From NCBI RefSeq assembly GCF_014202275.1, contig NZ_JACHGF010000010.1, positions 62,001 through 126,000 of the forward strand: a DNA stretch of 64,000 nt. Direction: 5' to 3'. This stretch comes from Rhabdobacter roseus (lineage in GTDB: Bacteria > Bacteroidota > Bacteroidia > Cytophagales > Spirosomataceae). The translations under genes were made by a program, and so were the position numbers. Positions 43,098 through 52,012 of this stretch are shown here, one piece after another (positions within the stretch are counted from its first letter, which is position 1; every line of letters begins with the position of its first letter). Under the pieces are notes generated by a model. The model saw nothing but the letters and a program-made list of their open reading frames with translations. It did no database searches and was not told where the DNA came from.

Positions 43098-43943
43098 TTG
43101 CATGGAAATAAAAAGAAAAAATTGGATTTAGGAATTAGCACCTATACCTATCCCTGGGCCGTGGGGGTACCTGGCTACGGGCCCGCCCAGCCATTGGCCC
43201 TGCCGGAGCTCCTGGAAATCGGCCACCGACTGGCCGTGAAGCGCCTGCAAATTGGCGACAACCTACCCGTGCACACGCTCCCAAGTACCTCCTGGTGCGA
43301 GGCCATCCGGCGGGCGGGGCAGCTGGGCGTGCAGCTGGAGCTGGGTACCCGCAGGCTGGAGCGGGAGCACATCGGGAGGTACCTGGAGCTGGCGGCGCAG
43401 GCGGGCTCGCCCTTTCTGAGGGTAGTAGTGGATGACCAAGGGTACGCGCCGAGCCGGGCGGAGGTAGTGGCGGAGGTACGGGCGCTGCTCCCCCAGCTTC
43501 GCGAGCAAAAGATCCGGCTGGGCATCGAGAACCACGACCGCTTTTCGGCCAAGTCGTTACAAATCATCGTAGAAAGTACCGACCCCGACTGGGTAGGTAT
43601 CTGCCTGGATACCAGCAACTCGCTGGGCGCGGGCGAGGGCGTGGCGTACCTCGTCGAAATCCTGGCGCCTTACGTCATCAATCTGCATTACAAAGACATT
43701 GCCATCCGCCGGGTGGCGCATAAGATGGGCTTTGAGGTGGCAGGCTGCGCGCCGGGCCAGGGCCTGATTGACCCCAGGTACCTGCTAAGTACCCTGAGCA
43801 AGTACCTCCGCTGCGAGTCGGTGACGCTGGAACAATGGCCGCCCTACCTGGGTACCCTGGAGGCCACCATCCGGCAGGAAGCTGCCTGGGCGGAGGAGGG
43901 AATTGACCTTTTGAAAAACACGTTGAAAAATTATACCCAATAA
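43098..43943 (+). CDS. Xylose-isomerase-like TIM-barrel protein, candidate 3-oxo-isoapionate decarboxylase (OiaC-like)
   Basis: Up to 281 residues. There is no suitable ATG; a TTG at 43098 or 43122 must serve, since the family N-terminus (LDLGISTYTYPWAVG) begins right there. AP-endonuclease-2/xylose-isomerase fold: RLQIGDNLPVH, RLGIENHDRFSAKSL (metal Glu), GICLDTSNSLGAGEG (metal Asp), NLHYKDIAIRR (metal His region) and CAPGQGLIDPRYLL. Several functions use this fold. The adjacent ApnO-like and GH140 genes make 3-oxo-isoapionate decarboxylase (to L-erythrulose) the best guess, with an apiose isomerase as an alternative. First gene of the operon; 2 bp to the next. Confidence 0.72.
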   Translation: MHGNKKKKLDLGISTYTYPWAVGVPGYGPAQPLALPELLEIGHRLAVKRLQIGDNLPVHTLPSTSWCEAIRRAGQLGVQLELGTRRLEREHIGRYLELAAQAGSPFLRVVVDDQGYAPSRAEVVAEVRALLPQLREQKIRLGIENHDRFSAKSLQIIVESTDPDWVGICLDTSNSLGAGEGVAYLVEILAPYVINLHYKDIAIRRVAHKMGFEVAGCAPGQGLIDPRYLLSTLSKYLRCESVTLEQWPPYLGTLEATIRQEAAWAEEGIDLLKNTLKNYTQ

Positions 43944-43945
43944 CC

Positions 43946-44779
43946 ATGATCAAAATAGCTCTAGTAGGCGCTGGCGGAAAAATGGGCTGCCGCCTCACCG
44001 ACAATTTTCTGAAGTGCAATCAGTACGGCGTCGACTACCTCGAAATCAGCGAACGCGGCCTGGCCAACCTCGCCGAGCGCGGCGTACAGGTAAGTACCCA
44101 GGCCGACTGCATCCCGACCGCCGACGTGGTGATCCTGGCCCTGCCCGACGTGGCCATCGGGGCGCTTTCGCAGGAGATCATCCCCGCCATGAAGCCGGGC
44201 GCGCTGGTGCTCACGCTGGACCCCGCCGCGCCCATCGACGGCGTCATTGCCCACCGCGACGACCTGGGCTACGTCATTGCGCACCCTTGCCATCCGTCAG
44301 TCTTCAACTGGGAGCCTACCGAGGCCGCTTTCCGCGATTTTTACGGGGGGATTTCGGCCAAACAGTCCATCGTGGTGGCACTCATGCACGGTACCGAAGC
44401 CCACTACGCGCTGGGCGAGAAAGTAGCGCAGGACATGTACGCACCGATTCTGGACACGCACCGCATCACGCTGGAACAGATGGCGATTCTGGAGCCCGCT
44501 ATGGTCGAAACCCTGGCCCAAACCTGCATGGAGGTGGTGAAAGAAGGCTATGACCGCATCGTGGCGCTGGGGGTACCTGAAGCCGCCGCGCGCGATTTCG
44601 TGCTGGGCCACCTGCGGATCCAGATCGCGGTGCTGTTCAAGGAAGTGAATGGTACTTTCTCGGACGCCGCCTACAAGATCAGTAAACGCGCCAAGCCAAT
44701 CCTTTTTAAAGAGAACTGGGAGCGGATTTTTGAGATGGACGACATCCGTGCGCAGGTACGTGACATTACCCAAAAGTAA
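43946..44779 (+). CDS. NAD-binding 6-phosphogluconate-dehydrogenase-like protein, candidate D-apionate oxidoisomerase (ApnO-like)
   Basis: 277 residues. Rossmann N-terminus (IALVGAGGKMGCRLTDNFL), ADVVILALPDVAIGALSQEI, and AHPCHPSVFNWEP; the C-terminal ~120 residues are the helical PGDH_C-type domain (HRITLEQMAILEPAMVETLAQ, ARDFVLGHLRIQIAVLF, SDAAYKISKRAKPILF). This architecture is that of ApnO, which oxidises and rearranges D-apionate to 3-oxo-isoapionate. Its place between a TIM-barrel gene and an apiosidase supports this. A relative acting on another branched or sugar acid cannot be excluded. Confidence 0.75.
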   Translation: MIKIALVGAGGKMGCRLTDNFLKCNQYGVDYLEISERGLANLAERGVQVSTQADCIPTADVVILALPDVAIGALSQEIIPAMKPGALVLTLDPAAPIDGVIAHRDDLGYVIAHPCHPSVFNWEPTEAAFRDFYGGISAKQSIVVALMHGTEAHYALGEKVAQDMYAPILDTHRITLEQMAILEPAMVETLAQTCMEVVKEGYDRIVALGVPEAAARDFVLGHLRIQIAVLFKEVNGTFSDAAYKISKRAKPILFKENWERIFEMDDIRAQVRDITQK

Positions 44780-44809
44780 GCCGTGAATCTTTCCGTAAAC
44801 GCTCTTTTT

Positions 44810-46180
44810 ATGAAAAAACAATTCCTTTTTCCCCTCGCTTTGCTGAGCCTGCTGGCGGGTACCTCGCGGGCGCAGCTCCGGGTGAGCGACAACCAAAGGT
44901 ACCTCCAGACTGCCGACGGCAAGCCTTTCTTCTGGCTAGGCGATACGGCCTGGGAGCTTTTTCACCGCCTCAACCGCGAAGAGGCCGACAGGTACCTGAA
45001 AAACCGGGCCGACAAGGGCTTCACGGTGATACAAGCCGTGGCGTTGGCCGAGCTCGACGGCCTTGATACGCCCAATCCCTACGGCGATAAACCGCTGCTC
45101 AATAATGACCCCACCAAGCCCAACGAAGCCTACTTCAGGCACGTCGATTACATCATCGACAAAGCCGCCGAGCTGGGACTCTACATCGGGCTGCTGCCTA
45201 CCTGGGGCGACAAGGTATTCAAAGACCGGTGGGGCAAAGGCCCGGAGATCTTCACGACCGCCAGCGCCCAGGCCTACGGCCAATGGCTGGGTGCCCGCTA
45301 CAAAAACCGCAAAAACGTGATCTGGATCATCGGCGGCGACCGCAACCCCCGCCACGATGCCGACGTGGCCGTGTGGCGGGCCATGGCCGCCGGGGTAGTG
45401 GCGGGCGTGGGCGGTCAGGACAAAGCCCTCATGACGTTTCATCCGCAGCCCAATGGCCTTGAGGACGCGGGCTCGGCCAAGTGGTTTCACCAGGATGCCT
45501 GGCTGGACTTCAACATGTTCCAGACCGGTCACTGCCGCGAGAACAACGTCTGGGACCGCATTCAGGTAGCTTACAACAAGGTACCTACCAAGCCCGTGCT
45601 CGACGGCGAAACGCTCTACGAAGATCATCCGGTTTGTTTTAACGCCAAGGATCTGGGTACTTCCAGCGCCTTCGACATCCGAAAGCACGCCTACCTGGAC
45701 GTATTTGCGGGCGCTTTAGGCCATACCTACGGCTGCCACGATATTTGGCAAATGTACGCGCCGGGCCGGGAGCCGGTCAACGGACCGAATCACTACTGGT
45801 ACGACGCCCTGGACCTGCCGGGGGCTTCCCAGATGAAGTACCTACGCCGCCTCATGGAGTCGCGCCCGATGCTCGACCGCGTGCCGGACCAGAGCCTGAT
45901 TACCGACGCCCGCCACGAGCACGACCGCACCCAGGCTACGCGCGGCAAAGACTACCTGATGGTGTACTCCTCGGAGGGAAAACCCTTTACGGTCAATCTG
46001 GGAAAAATCAGCGGCAGCACCCTGAAAGGTACCTGGTACAATCCCCGCACCGGCGAAGCCAAAGACGCGGGTACTTCTCCAAACCAGGGGCAAAAGCTGT
46101 TCTCGCCACCCAGCCAGGGCTACGGCCAGGACTGGGTACTACTGCTGGACGACGCGGCTAAGGGGTACCCGCTGCCCTAA
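44810..46180 (+). CDS. Glycoside hydrolase family 140 apiosidase (DUF4038 type)
   Basis: 456 residues from ATG 44810. Signal peptide (MKKQFLFPLALLSLLAG, cleaved near SRAQ), then a (beta/alpha)8 barrel: YLQTADGKPFFWLGDTAWELFHRL, NRADKGFTVIQAVAL, LPTWGDKVF, NVIWIIGGDRNPRHD (acid/base region), and KPVLDGETLYEDHP (nucleophile region). A small C-terminal beta domain follows (GTWYNPRTGEAKDAG). GH140 cuts D-apiose from rhamnogalacturonan II side chains, and possibly from other apiosides. Secreted or periplasmic; the rest of the operon would metabolise the sugar. Confidence 0.88.
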   Translation: MKKQFLFPLALLSLLAGTSRAQLRVSDNQRYLQTADGKPFFWLGDTAWELFHRLNREEADRYLKNRADKGFTVIQAVALAELDGLDTPNPYGDKPLLNNDPTKPNEAYFRHVDYIIDKAAELGLYIGLLPTWGDKVFKDRWGKGPEIFTTASAQAYGQWLGARYKNRKNVIWIIGGDRNPRHDADVAVWRAMAAGVVAGVGGQDKALMTFHPQPNGLEDAGSAKWFHQDAWLDFNMFQTGHCRENNVWDRIQVAYNKVPTKPVLDGETLYEDHPVCFNAKDLGTSSAFDIRKHAYLDVFAGALGHTYGCHDIWQMYAPGREPVNGPNHYWYDALDLPGASQMKYLRRLMESRPMLDRVPDQSLITDARHEHDRTQATRGKDYLMVYSSEGKPFTVNLGKISGSTLKGTWYNPRTGEAKDAGTSPNQGQKLFSPPSQGYGQDWVLLLDDAAKGYPLP

Positions 46181-46285
46181 GTACCCTGGGTACTTTCTCA
46201 AAAAGGAGCGCGAAAGAGTGGTAGAGTAGCGTTTTTTTCGTCTTTGTGGGGAAAGATTCTTTTTCGAAGCCCTTTACCCATCTCT

Positions 46286-47599
46286 ATGAAACAAACGCTA
46301 CTTGTACTCCTGCTCAGTGGGGTACTTTACGGCACTGCGCCCGCCCAAACCAAGCTTACTGCCCCACTTCCCCACCAGCAGCTGAGCGTAGCCAAAAATC
46401 CCGAAGCGGTGGGTGTGTCGCCGGAGCGGCTGCGCCGCCTGGACGCCGCCCTGAAAGCCATCGTGGACGACGGTAAGGTACCCGGCTTGGTGGCTATACT
46501 GGTGCGCAACGGGCAGATCGTGTACCACCAGGCCTACGGCTTGGCCGACGTCGCCACCCAGCGGCCCCAGCGTACCGACGATATTTTTCGGATCGCCTCC
46601 ATGACCAAGGCCATCACGGCCACGGCCGTCATGATGCTCTACGAAGAGGGTAAATTTGCCCTGGACGACCCTATTTCGCGCTATATTCCTGAATTCAAAA
46701 ATCCCAAGGTACTTAAGTCGTTTTCCTTTGCCGACTCCAGCTATACCACCGAGCGGGCCGGCTCGGAGATCACGATCCGGCAGTTGCTGACGCACACCTC
46801 GGGCCTGGGCTACGGCGTCATCGACGGCGACGAGCGCTTCCGGGCCATGTACCACAAGGCGGGCATCACCGACCTGTTCACGACCGCGCCAGTCCGGATC
46901 GGGGAGAGCGTCAGGAAGCTGGCCGCCCTGCCGCTGCACCACCAGCCCGGCGAAAAGTACGTCTACTCCGAAGGCCTCGATGTGCTGGGGTACTTTATCG
47001 AGGTGGTGTCGGGCCAGCCGTTCGACGTCTTCCTGCGTACGCGGCTCTTTGAGCCGCTGGGCCTGAAAGACACGCACTTCTACCTACCCGAAGCGCAACG
47101 CGCCCGCCTGGTACCGATCCAGAAGCCCGATTCGGCCCGCAAGTGGGTACCTTATCCAGTGACGTTTTACGACCCCAACTACCCCGCGACGGGAGCCAAA
47201 ACCTTCTTTTCGGGCGGAGCGGGGCTATCTTCCACCGCCCGCGACTACGCCGTATTTTTGCAAATGCTCGTCAACGGAGGTACCTACAACGGCCAGCGCT
47301 TCCTGAGCCGCTACACCACCGAGCTCCTCACCGTTTCTAACCAGACGGGTACCCTCTACGGCGGCGAGGCGGGGTACATGCATTTTAGCCTGGGCTTCAG
47401 CGTTGTCACGCCCAAGGGGCAAGACCGGGGCCTGGGCCGGGCCGGAAAATTCAACTGGGGAGGGTACTTCAATACCAACTACTTCGCCGACCCGCAGGAA
47501 AAGATCGTGGCCGTGCTCATGAAGCAAACCCGCGACGTCTCCGGCGATACCAGCGAGGCGACGTTTATTCGTATGATCTACCAAACTTTGGATAATTGA
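46286..47599 (+). CDS. Serine hydrolase, class C beta-lactamase/esterase family
   Basis: 437 residues from ATG 46286. Signal peptide (MKQTLLVLLLSGVLYG, ending PAQ). Catalytic SxxK in IASMTKAITATAVM (about residue 105), the Tyr-Ser motif in YVYSEGLDVLGYFIEV, which is YS rather than YxN, and the late GKFNWGGYFNTN in place of KTG. This is the EstB-like esterase subgroup more than a true beta-lactamase. Within the apiose operon it could remove acyl esters (for example acetyl groups) from the pectic or aglycone-bearing substrate; that is inference. Its stop overlaps the next start (TGATG). Confidence 0.88.
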   Translation: MKQTLLVLLLSGVLYGTAPAQTKLTAPLPHQQLSVAKNPEAVGVSPERLRRLDAALKAIVDDGKVPGLVAILVRNGQIVYHQAYGLADVATQRPQRTDDIFRIASMTKAITATAVMMLYEEGKFALDDPISRYIPEFKNPKVLKSFSFADSSYTTERAGSEITIRQLLTHTSGLGYGVIDGDERFRAMYHKAGITDLFTTAPVRIGESVRKLAALPLHHQPGEKYVYSEGLDVLGYFIEVVSGQPFDVFLRTRLFEPLGLKDTHFYLPEAQRARLVPIQKPDSARKWVPYPVTFYDPNYPATGAKTFFSGGAGLSSTARDYAVFLQMLVNGGTYNGQRFLSRYTTELLTVSNQTGTLYGGEAGYMHFSLGFSVVTPKGQDRGLGRAGKFNWGGYFNTNYFADPQEKIVAVLMKQTRDVSGDTSEATFIRMIYQTLDN

Positions 47600-48624
47600 T
47601 GGAAGAGAGAAAATTGAAATTTGCGGTGCTGGGGACCGGTTTCTGGGCCAACTACCAAATCCCCGCCTGGCAGGAACTGGACGGGGTGGAGCTGGTGGCC
47701 GTCTACAACCGCACCCGCGCCAAGGCCGCGCAGATCGCCAACCGCTTCGACGTACCCCGCGTGTACGACGACGCCCAGGCGCTGCTCGACGCCGAGGAGC
47801 TGGACTTCGTGGACATCATCACCGACGTCGACACCCACCCGCACTTCACCGAGCTGGCCGCCCGCCGGGGCGTGCACGTGATCTGTCAGAAGCCCATGGC
47901 GGCCTCGCTCACGCAGGCGCAAGGGATGCTGAGTCTGTGCCAGCAGCAGGGTGTGCAGCTCTACATTCACGAAAATTTCCGCTGGCAGGCCCCCCTGCGG
48001 GCGCTGAAGCGGGCACTGGCGGCTGGTACCATTGGGGCGCCCTTCAAGGCGCGAGTATCGTTTTGCTCGGCTTTTCCGGTATTTGAAAACCAGCCTTTCC
48101 TGGCCGAGCTGGACAAATTCATCCTGACCGACGTCGGCTCGCACGTGTTGGATGTGTGCCGCTTTTTATTTGGCGAAGCGCGCTCGCTCTACTGCCTCAC
48201 GAAGCGCGTCAATCCTAAAATCCAGGGCGAAGACGTAGCCAATGTACTCATGGAGATGGAGAGTGGGCTGCACTGCTACGCCGAAATGTCGTACGCGTCC
48301 ATCCTGGAGAAAGAGTCCTTTCCGCAAACGCTGGTACTGGTGGAAGGCGAGCGCGGCTCCCTGCACCTGACCCACGATTTTGAACTAAAAATCACTAAGA
48401 AGTCCGGTACCGAGTCGGAGGTCGTGGAGCCCGTCATGTACCCCTGGCTGGACCCCGACTACGCCGTAGTACACTCCAGTATTGTGGACTGCAACCGGGA
48501 CATCCTGCGGGGCTTGCAAGGGGGTACTTCAGAAATGACCGGCGCAGACAATTTCCGCACCGTGCAGCTGGTCTGGGCCTCCTACGAGTCCGCCGCCACC
48601 GGCCAGGTGATGCGTTGGAAGTAA
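47599..48624 (+). CDS. Gfo/Idh/MocA oxidoreductase, candidate D-apiose dehydrogenase (ApsD-like)
   Basis: 341 residues from ATG 47599, overlapping the preceding stop by 1 nt. Rossmann motif FAVLGTGFWANYQIPAW, VAVYNRTRAKAAQIANRF, the VICQKPMAASL loop (QKP where EKP is usual, with the cofactor-site Lys), and DVGSHVLDVCRFLFGE with the catalytic Asp-His. A C-terminal open-face beta sheet completes the fold. The family oxidises many sugars; next to GH140 and the ApnO-like gene, D-apiose to apionolactone is the likely reaction. Last gene of the operon. Confidence 0.8.
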   Translation: MEERKLKFAVLGTGFWANYQIPAWQELDGVELVAVYNRTRAKAAQIANRFDVPRVYDDAQALLDAEELDFVDIITDVDTHPHFTELAARRGVHVICQKPMAASLTQAQGMLSLCQQQGVQLYIHENFRWQAPLRALKRALAAGTIGAPFKARVSFCSAFPVFENQPFLAELDKFILTDVGSHVLDVCRFLFGEARSLYCLTKRVNPKIQGEDVANVLMEMESGLHCYAEMSYASILEKESFPQTLVLVEGERGSLHLTHDFELKITKKSGTESEVVEPVMYPWLDPDYAVVHSSIVDCNRDILRGLQGGTSEMTGADNFRTVQLVWASYESAATGQVMRWK

Positions 48625-48636
48625 GGGAGCTTGTGT

Positions 48637-48691
48637 ACAGTCGGAGACTGTGTTTATTTCTTACCACTAGCCCCAGGCTAGCGGCAGCAAG
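48637..48691. repeat. Structured dispersed repeat, copy 1
   Basis: Two stem-loops in tandem: ACAGTC-GGA-GACTGT (48637-48651) and CTAGCC-N3-GGCTAG (48667-48681), joined by TGTTTATTTCTTACCA-like sequence and followed by CGGCAGCAAG. A near-identical unit lies at 53380-53440. It sits just past the apsD-like gene and may serve as a terminator or be a small mobile unit. Confidence 0.65.
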
Positions 48692-48906
48692 GGATTCCTC
48701 GACTTAAAAGCGGAGAAATCCTACAAGGTACTTTATACAACGATTCACCGAGCAAGAGCGGTGGCAAGGGTACTTGGTAGAAGTAAACAAAAAGTACCCC
48801 CGACCATTTTTACCGATGGATGCAGAATCGAAAATTATTTTTTAGCAAAGCAAAGGGTAAACTCAAGTAAGGGTGTCATGAGGCCGTAAACAAAAAAAAC
48901 AGCCTT

Positions 48907-51261
48907 ATGAAAGCCATGAAAGTACCCTTCCTGTTGCTATTGAACTTAATCCTATTACTTGCCGCTGGTGTAGCAGCGCAGGATTTAACGCAAACGGTCC
49001 GAGGGAAAATAGTCGATCACGATTCCAAAGCTCCCGTTGAATTTGCTACTATTGTAGTGGTTGGGACCGAGCCTTTGCTGGGTACTATTTCGGATAATAA
49101 TGGCTATTTTTCGATAAAAAAAGTACCCGTTGGGAGAGCAACCATCAAAGTAAGTCGGATTGGCTACGAAGAGAAGATCATTCCTAATTTGGTGATTATT
49201 TCCGGAAAAGAAACCGTATTGGACCTTGAACTGAAAGAGTCTTTCGAAACCCTAAAAGAAGTAACGATTTCATCCAGGCAGCATAAGTCCGAGCTTACGA
49301 ATGAAATGGCTCAGGTGTCGTCCCGAGGGTTGTCGGTGGAGGAATCGAAACGATACGCCGGGGGGATTGGTGACCCTGCCCGCTTGGTATCTTCCTTTGC
49401 GGGCGTAGGCTCTACCGGCGATGGCAATAACGACATCATTGTACGGGGGAATAACCCCCGGTTTGTGCAATGGAAACTGGAAGGGACGGAGATACCCAAC
49501 CCTAACCATTTTTCCCAGGAAGGGTTGACGGGTGGCCCCATTAGTGCCTTAAATAGCCAAATGCTAGCCAATTCGGAATTCTATACGGGCGCTTTTGCGC
49601 CTGAATATGGCAATGCGCTATCCGGTATTTTTGACATGCGGTTGCGAAAGGGCAATAGCGAAAAGCGCGAACATAGCTTCTCGATTGGCGTATTGGGGAC
49701 GGATATTACCACGGAAGGTCCTTTCAAAGCGGGCGGTAAAAGCAGCTATTTAATCAATTATCGGTATTCTACTTTAGCTTTAATAAGCAGTCTGGGAATT
49801 CTGGATTTTGGTGGGGTGCCCAAGTACCAGGACCTCTCCTTCAAGATCGTTATTCCTACCGAGAAAGCAGGTACTTTTTCCCTTTTTGGTTTGGGAGGGC
49901 TGAGTAACATCAAAACCGAATCGTTTGATCCGGAAAATCAGGAGGTCGTAAACGAAGAATTTCAGCAAAAAGGGCGACTGGGCGTGGTCGGTATCCGGCA
50001 TTTGATTAATCTAAATAAAAAATCCTACGTCAGCTCCACGCTAGCCTATGCCACCAATGGCAGCGAAAATAGCAGTTTGAGAGCCTTTGATACGCCAACC
50101 TTACAGGAAGACCTTCATTTCAATACAAGCAATACTAGCCTTAGGCTGAATACTACCTTTAACTACAAACTCAGCAACAGGCATCTTTTTCAGCTAGGTA
50201 CTGTCTATTCTCACTTTGATTTTAATTTTAAGTCCAGGTATTTTGACGGCGCGGCTGGAAAGTTTGTCCAAACGCTTGATGTGGATGGTACGGCCCAGTT
50301 GTCCCAATCCTTTGTGACGTGGAAATGGAGAGCCACCGAAAAACTGAGCCTGGTCACCGGGCTGCATAGCCAGAATACGTCTCAAAACCAGTCCGTAACG
50401 ATCGAGCCACGTAGTTCATTACGCTATGACCTCCCCCGCGGACAGGCGTTAACCGCCGGCCTTGGGGTACATAGTAATATGACTTCCCTGGGCAACTACT
50501 ATGCGATCACGTACGATACGGAAGGAAATAGACGGGTTCCCAATACTGCCCTGGGATTGCTTAAGGCGCGGCACTATGTAGTGGGCTACGAAAATAAACT
50601 GTCTAAAAATCTCTTTCTCAAGGTAGAGGCTTACCATCAGGACTTGTACGATATTCCCGTAGAGGCGGGCAACAGCAGCTATTCGTTAATCAACCAGCAG
50701 GCCGAATTCCCAGATCGGGTTCTGGTGAATGAGGGGAAAGGCAAAAATACGGGCCTTGAACTAACCCTGGAAAGGTACTTTGCCGATAGTTACTATTTTT
50801 TGGTCACGGCTTCCTTATTTGATTCAAAGTACCAGGCGGGCGACCGCGTTTGGCGAAGCACCCGGTTTAACAAAAGGTATATTGCCAACGGATTGTTTGG
50901 GCGAGAGTTTAAAGTGGGGACAAGTAAGAATAATAGCCTGGGTATCAATTCTAAAGTTTCCTGGCTGGGCGCAAACCGACTTTTGAACATTGACCTGAAG
51001 GAATCGGTTGAAAAAGGGTATGCCGTATATGATGAAAGGAATGCGTTTAAAAAGAAAGGGGAGGATGTATTCAGTTTGAACGTGGCGGTAAATTATAGAA
51101 TCAATAGATCGAGGCTTAGTCACGAATTTAAGGTGGATGTGCAAAATGTAACCAACCAGAGTGCCGTCATTGATTTGTACTATAACGCCGTTAACAAAAG
51201 TATCGAAGAGGTGAAACAGTTGCCTCTGTTGCCCATAGTAAGTTATACGCTCAACTTTTAG
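48907..51261 (+). CDS. TonB-dependent receptor with carboxypeptidase-like domain
   Basis: 784 residues. Signal peptide (ends VAAQD), carboxypeptidase-regulatory-like domain (TVRGKIVDHDSKAPVEFATIVVVG), plug with RLVSSFAGVGSTGDGNNDIIVRGNNPRFVQWKLEGTEIPNPNHF, then barrel ending in VSYTLNF. The 'DIxVRGNxPxxxxWRLEG' plug belongs to a Bacteroidota subgroup often next to regulators, with unknown ligands. Codon use is visibly more AT-rich, with fewer GTAC words than in neighbours, so a different origin from the apiose operon is possible. A hairpin follows. Confidence 0.92.
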   Translation: MKAMKVPFLLLLNLILLLAAGVAAQDLTQTVRGKIVDHDSKAPVEFATIVVVGTEPLLGTISDNNGYFSIKKVPVGRATIKVSRIGYEEKIIPNLVIISGKETVLDLELKESFETLKEVTISSRQHKSELTNEMAQVSSRGLSVEESKRYAGGIGDPARLVSSFAGVGSTGDGNNDIIVRGNNPRFVQWKLEGTEIPNPNHFSQEGLTGGPISALNSQMLANSEFYTGAFAPEYGNALSGIFDMRLRKGNSEKREHSFSIGVLGTDITTEGPFKAGGKSSYLINYRYSTLALISSLGILDFGGVPKYQDLSFKIVIPTEKAGTFSLFGLGGLSNIKTESFDPENQEVVNEEFQQKGRLGVVGIRHLINLNKKSYVSSTLAYATNGSENSSLRAFDTPTLQEDLHFNTSNTSLRLNTTFNYKLSNRHLFQLGTVYSHFDFNFKSRYFDGAAGKFVQTLDVDGTAQLSQSFVTWKWRATEKLSLVTGLHSQNTSQNQSVTIEPRSSLRYDLPRGQALTAGLGVHSNMTSLGNYYAITYDTEGNRRVPNTALGLLKARHYVVGYENKLSKNLFLKVEAYHQDLYDIPVEAGNSSYSLINQQAEFPDRVLVNEGKGKNTGLELTLERYFADSYYFLVTASLFDSKYQAGDRVWRSTRFNKRYIANGLFGREFKVGTSKNNSLGINSKVSWLGANRLLNIDLKESVEKGYAVYDERNAFKKKGEDVFSLNVAVNYRINRSRLSHEFKVDVQNVTNQSAVIDLYYNAVNKSIEEVKQLPLLPIVSYTLNF

Positions 51262-51300
51262 GGTACTTTGTTTCAAAAGCAATACTTTTCTTTAGAGTAG

Positions 51301-51344
51301 AATAAGCGGCCTCAGCCTATCTTGATGATCTGAGACCGCTTATT
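51301..51344. terminator. Terminator-like hairpin after the TonB receptor gene
   Basis: 15-bp arms (51301-51315 with 51330-51344; one mismatch) around a 14-nt loop, 39 bp past the stop codon. The tail is TTCTGATG, with few Ts. Confidence 0.6.
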
Positions 51345-51510
51345 CTGATGTAAAAAACAGCCTGTGGCATGGGGCCACGAGATTTTTTGTATCTTATGCA
51401 GTAGTTTGGCGATTAGCCTTGGCTTTACATCGTCGGAGCTGGTGACTATCAGTAGGAAAGTACCCGACTATTTCGATCGTATCTCTTTCTTTCGATGTCG
51501 TTAGCGATTC

Positions 51511-51933
51511 ATGAAGCAAACCGTTGAATTCGTAGTCGTACCCATGAATAACAGAGGAATTATCACTGAAATATTTTCAGAATTATCAAAAGGGAATGAT
51601 GAGCCCTTCTTGGAATCAATGAGTGAGGATATGCAATGGAATTGGATGGGTTCCGGGGCATGGTCTAAATCTTTCGTCGGGAAACCGCAAGTGCTGAATG
51701 ACTTATGGGCAAATGTGAGAGCTACCCTCAAACAACCCTATCAAGTCATTGTGCACCGAATCATAGCCGATGGCGATTACGTAGTCGTCGAGATGACCGG
51801 GCAAAACGAGACCACTAGCGGTATACCCTATAAAAATAACTATTGCTGGGTATGTAAACTAAAAGACGGAAAAATCTGCGAAATAAACGAATACATGGAC
51901 ACGGAATTGGTTTCAAAAGCTTTTGGCGGATAA
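51511..51933 (+). CDS. SnoaL-like (NTF2 superfamily) protein
   Basis: 140 residues from ATG 51511; ATG 51544 is an alternative that fits the family start better (NNRGIITEIFSELSKGNDEPFLESMSEDMQWNWMG). Alpha-helix then cone-shaped beta sheet: VGKPQVLNDLWANV, IIADGDYVVVEMTGQN, and NNYCWVCKLKDGKICEINEYMDTEL. Typical of ketosteroid-isomerase-like stand-alone proteins, whose function is usually unknown. Flanked by intergenic gaps, monocistronic. Confidence 0.85.
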   Translation: MKQTVEFVVVPMNNRGIITEIFSELSKGNDEPFLESMSEDMQWNWMGSGAWSKSFVGKPQVLNDLWANVRATLKQPYQVIVHRIIADGDYVVVEMTGQNETTSGIPYKNNYCWVCKLKDGKICEINEYMDTELVSKAFGG

Positions 51934-52012
51934 GAAAATAGAAAGCAGGTAGGTAGCGGGTGGAGAGTATCCAGCTTCATAGCCATAAAAACATACCATT
52001 AAACGATAACAC

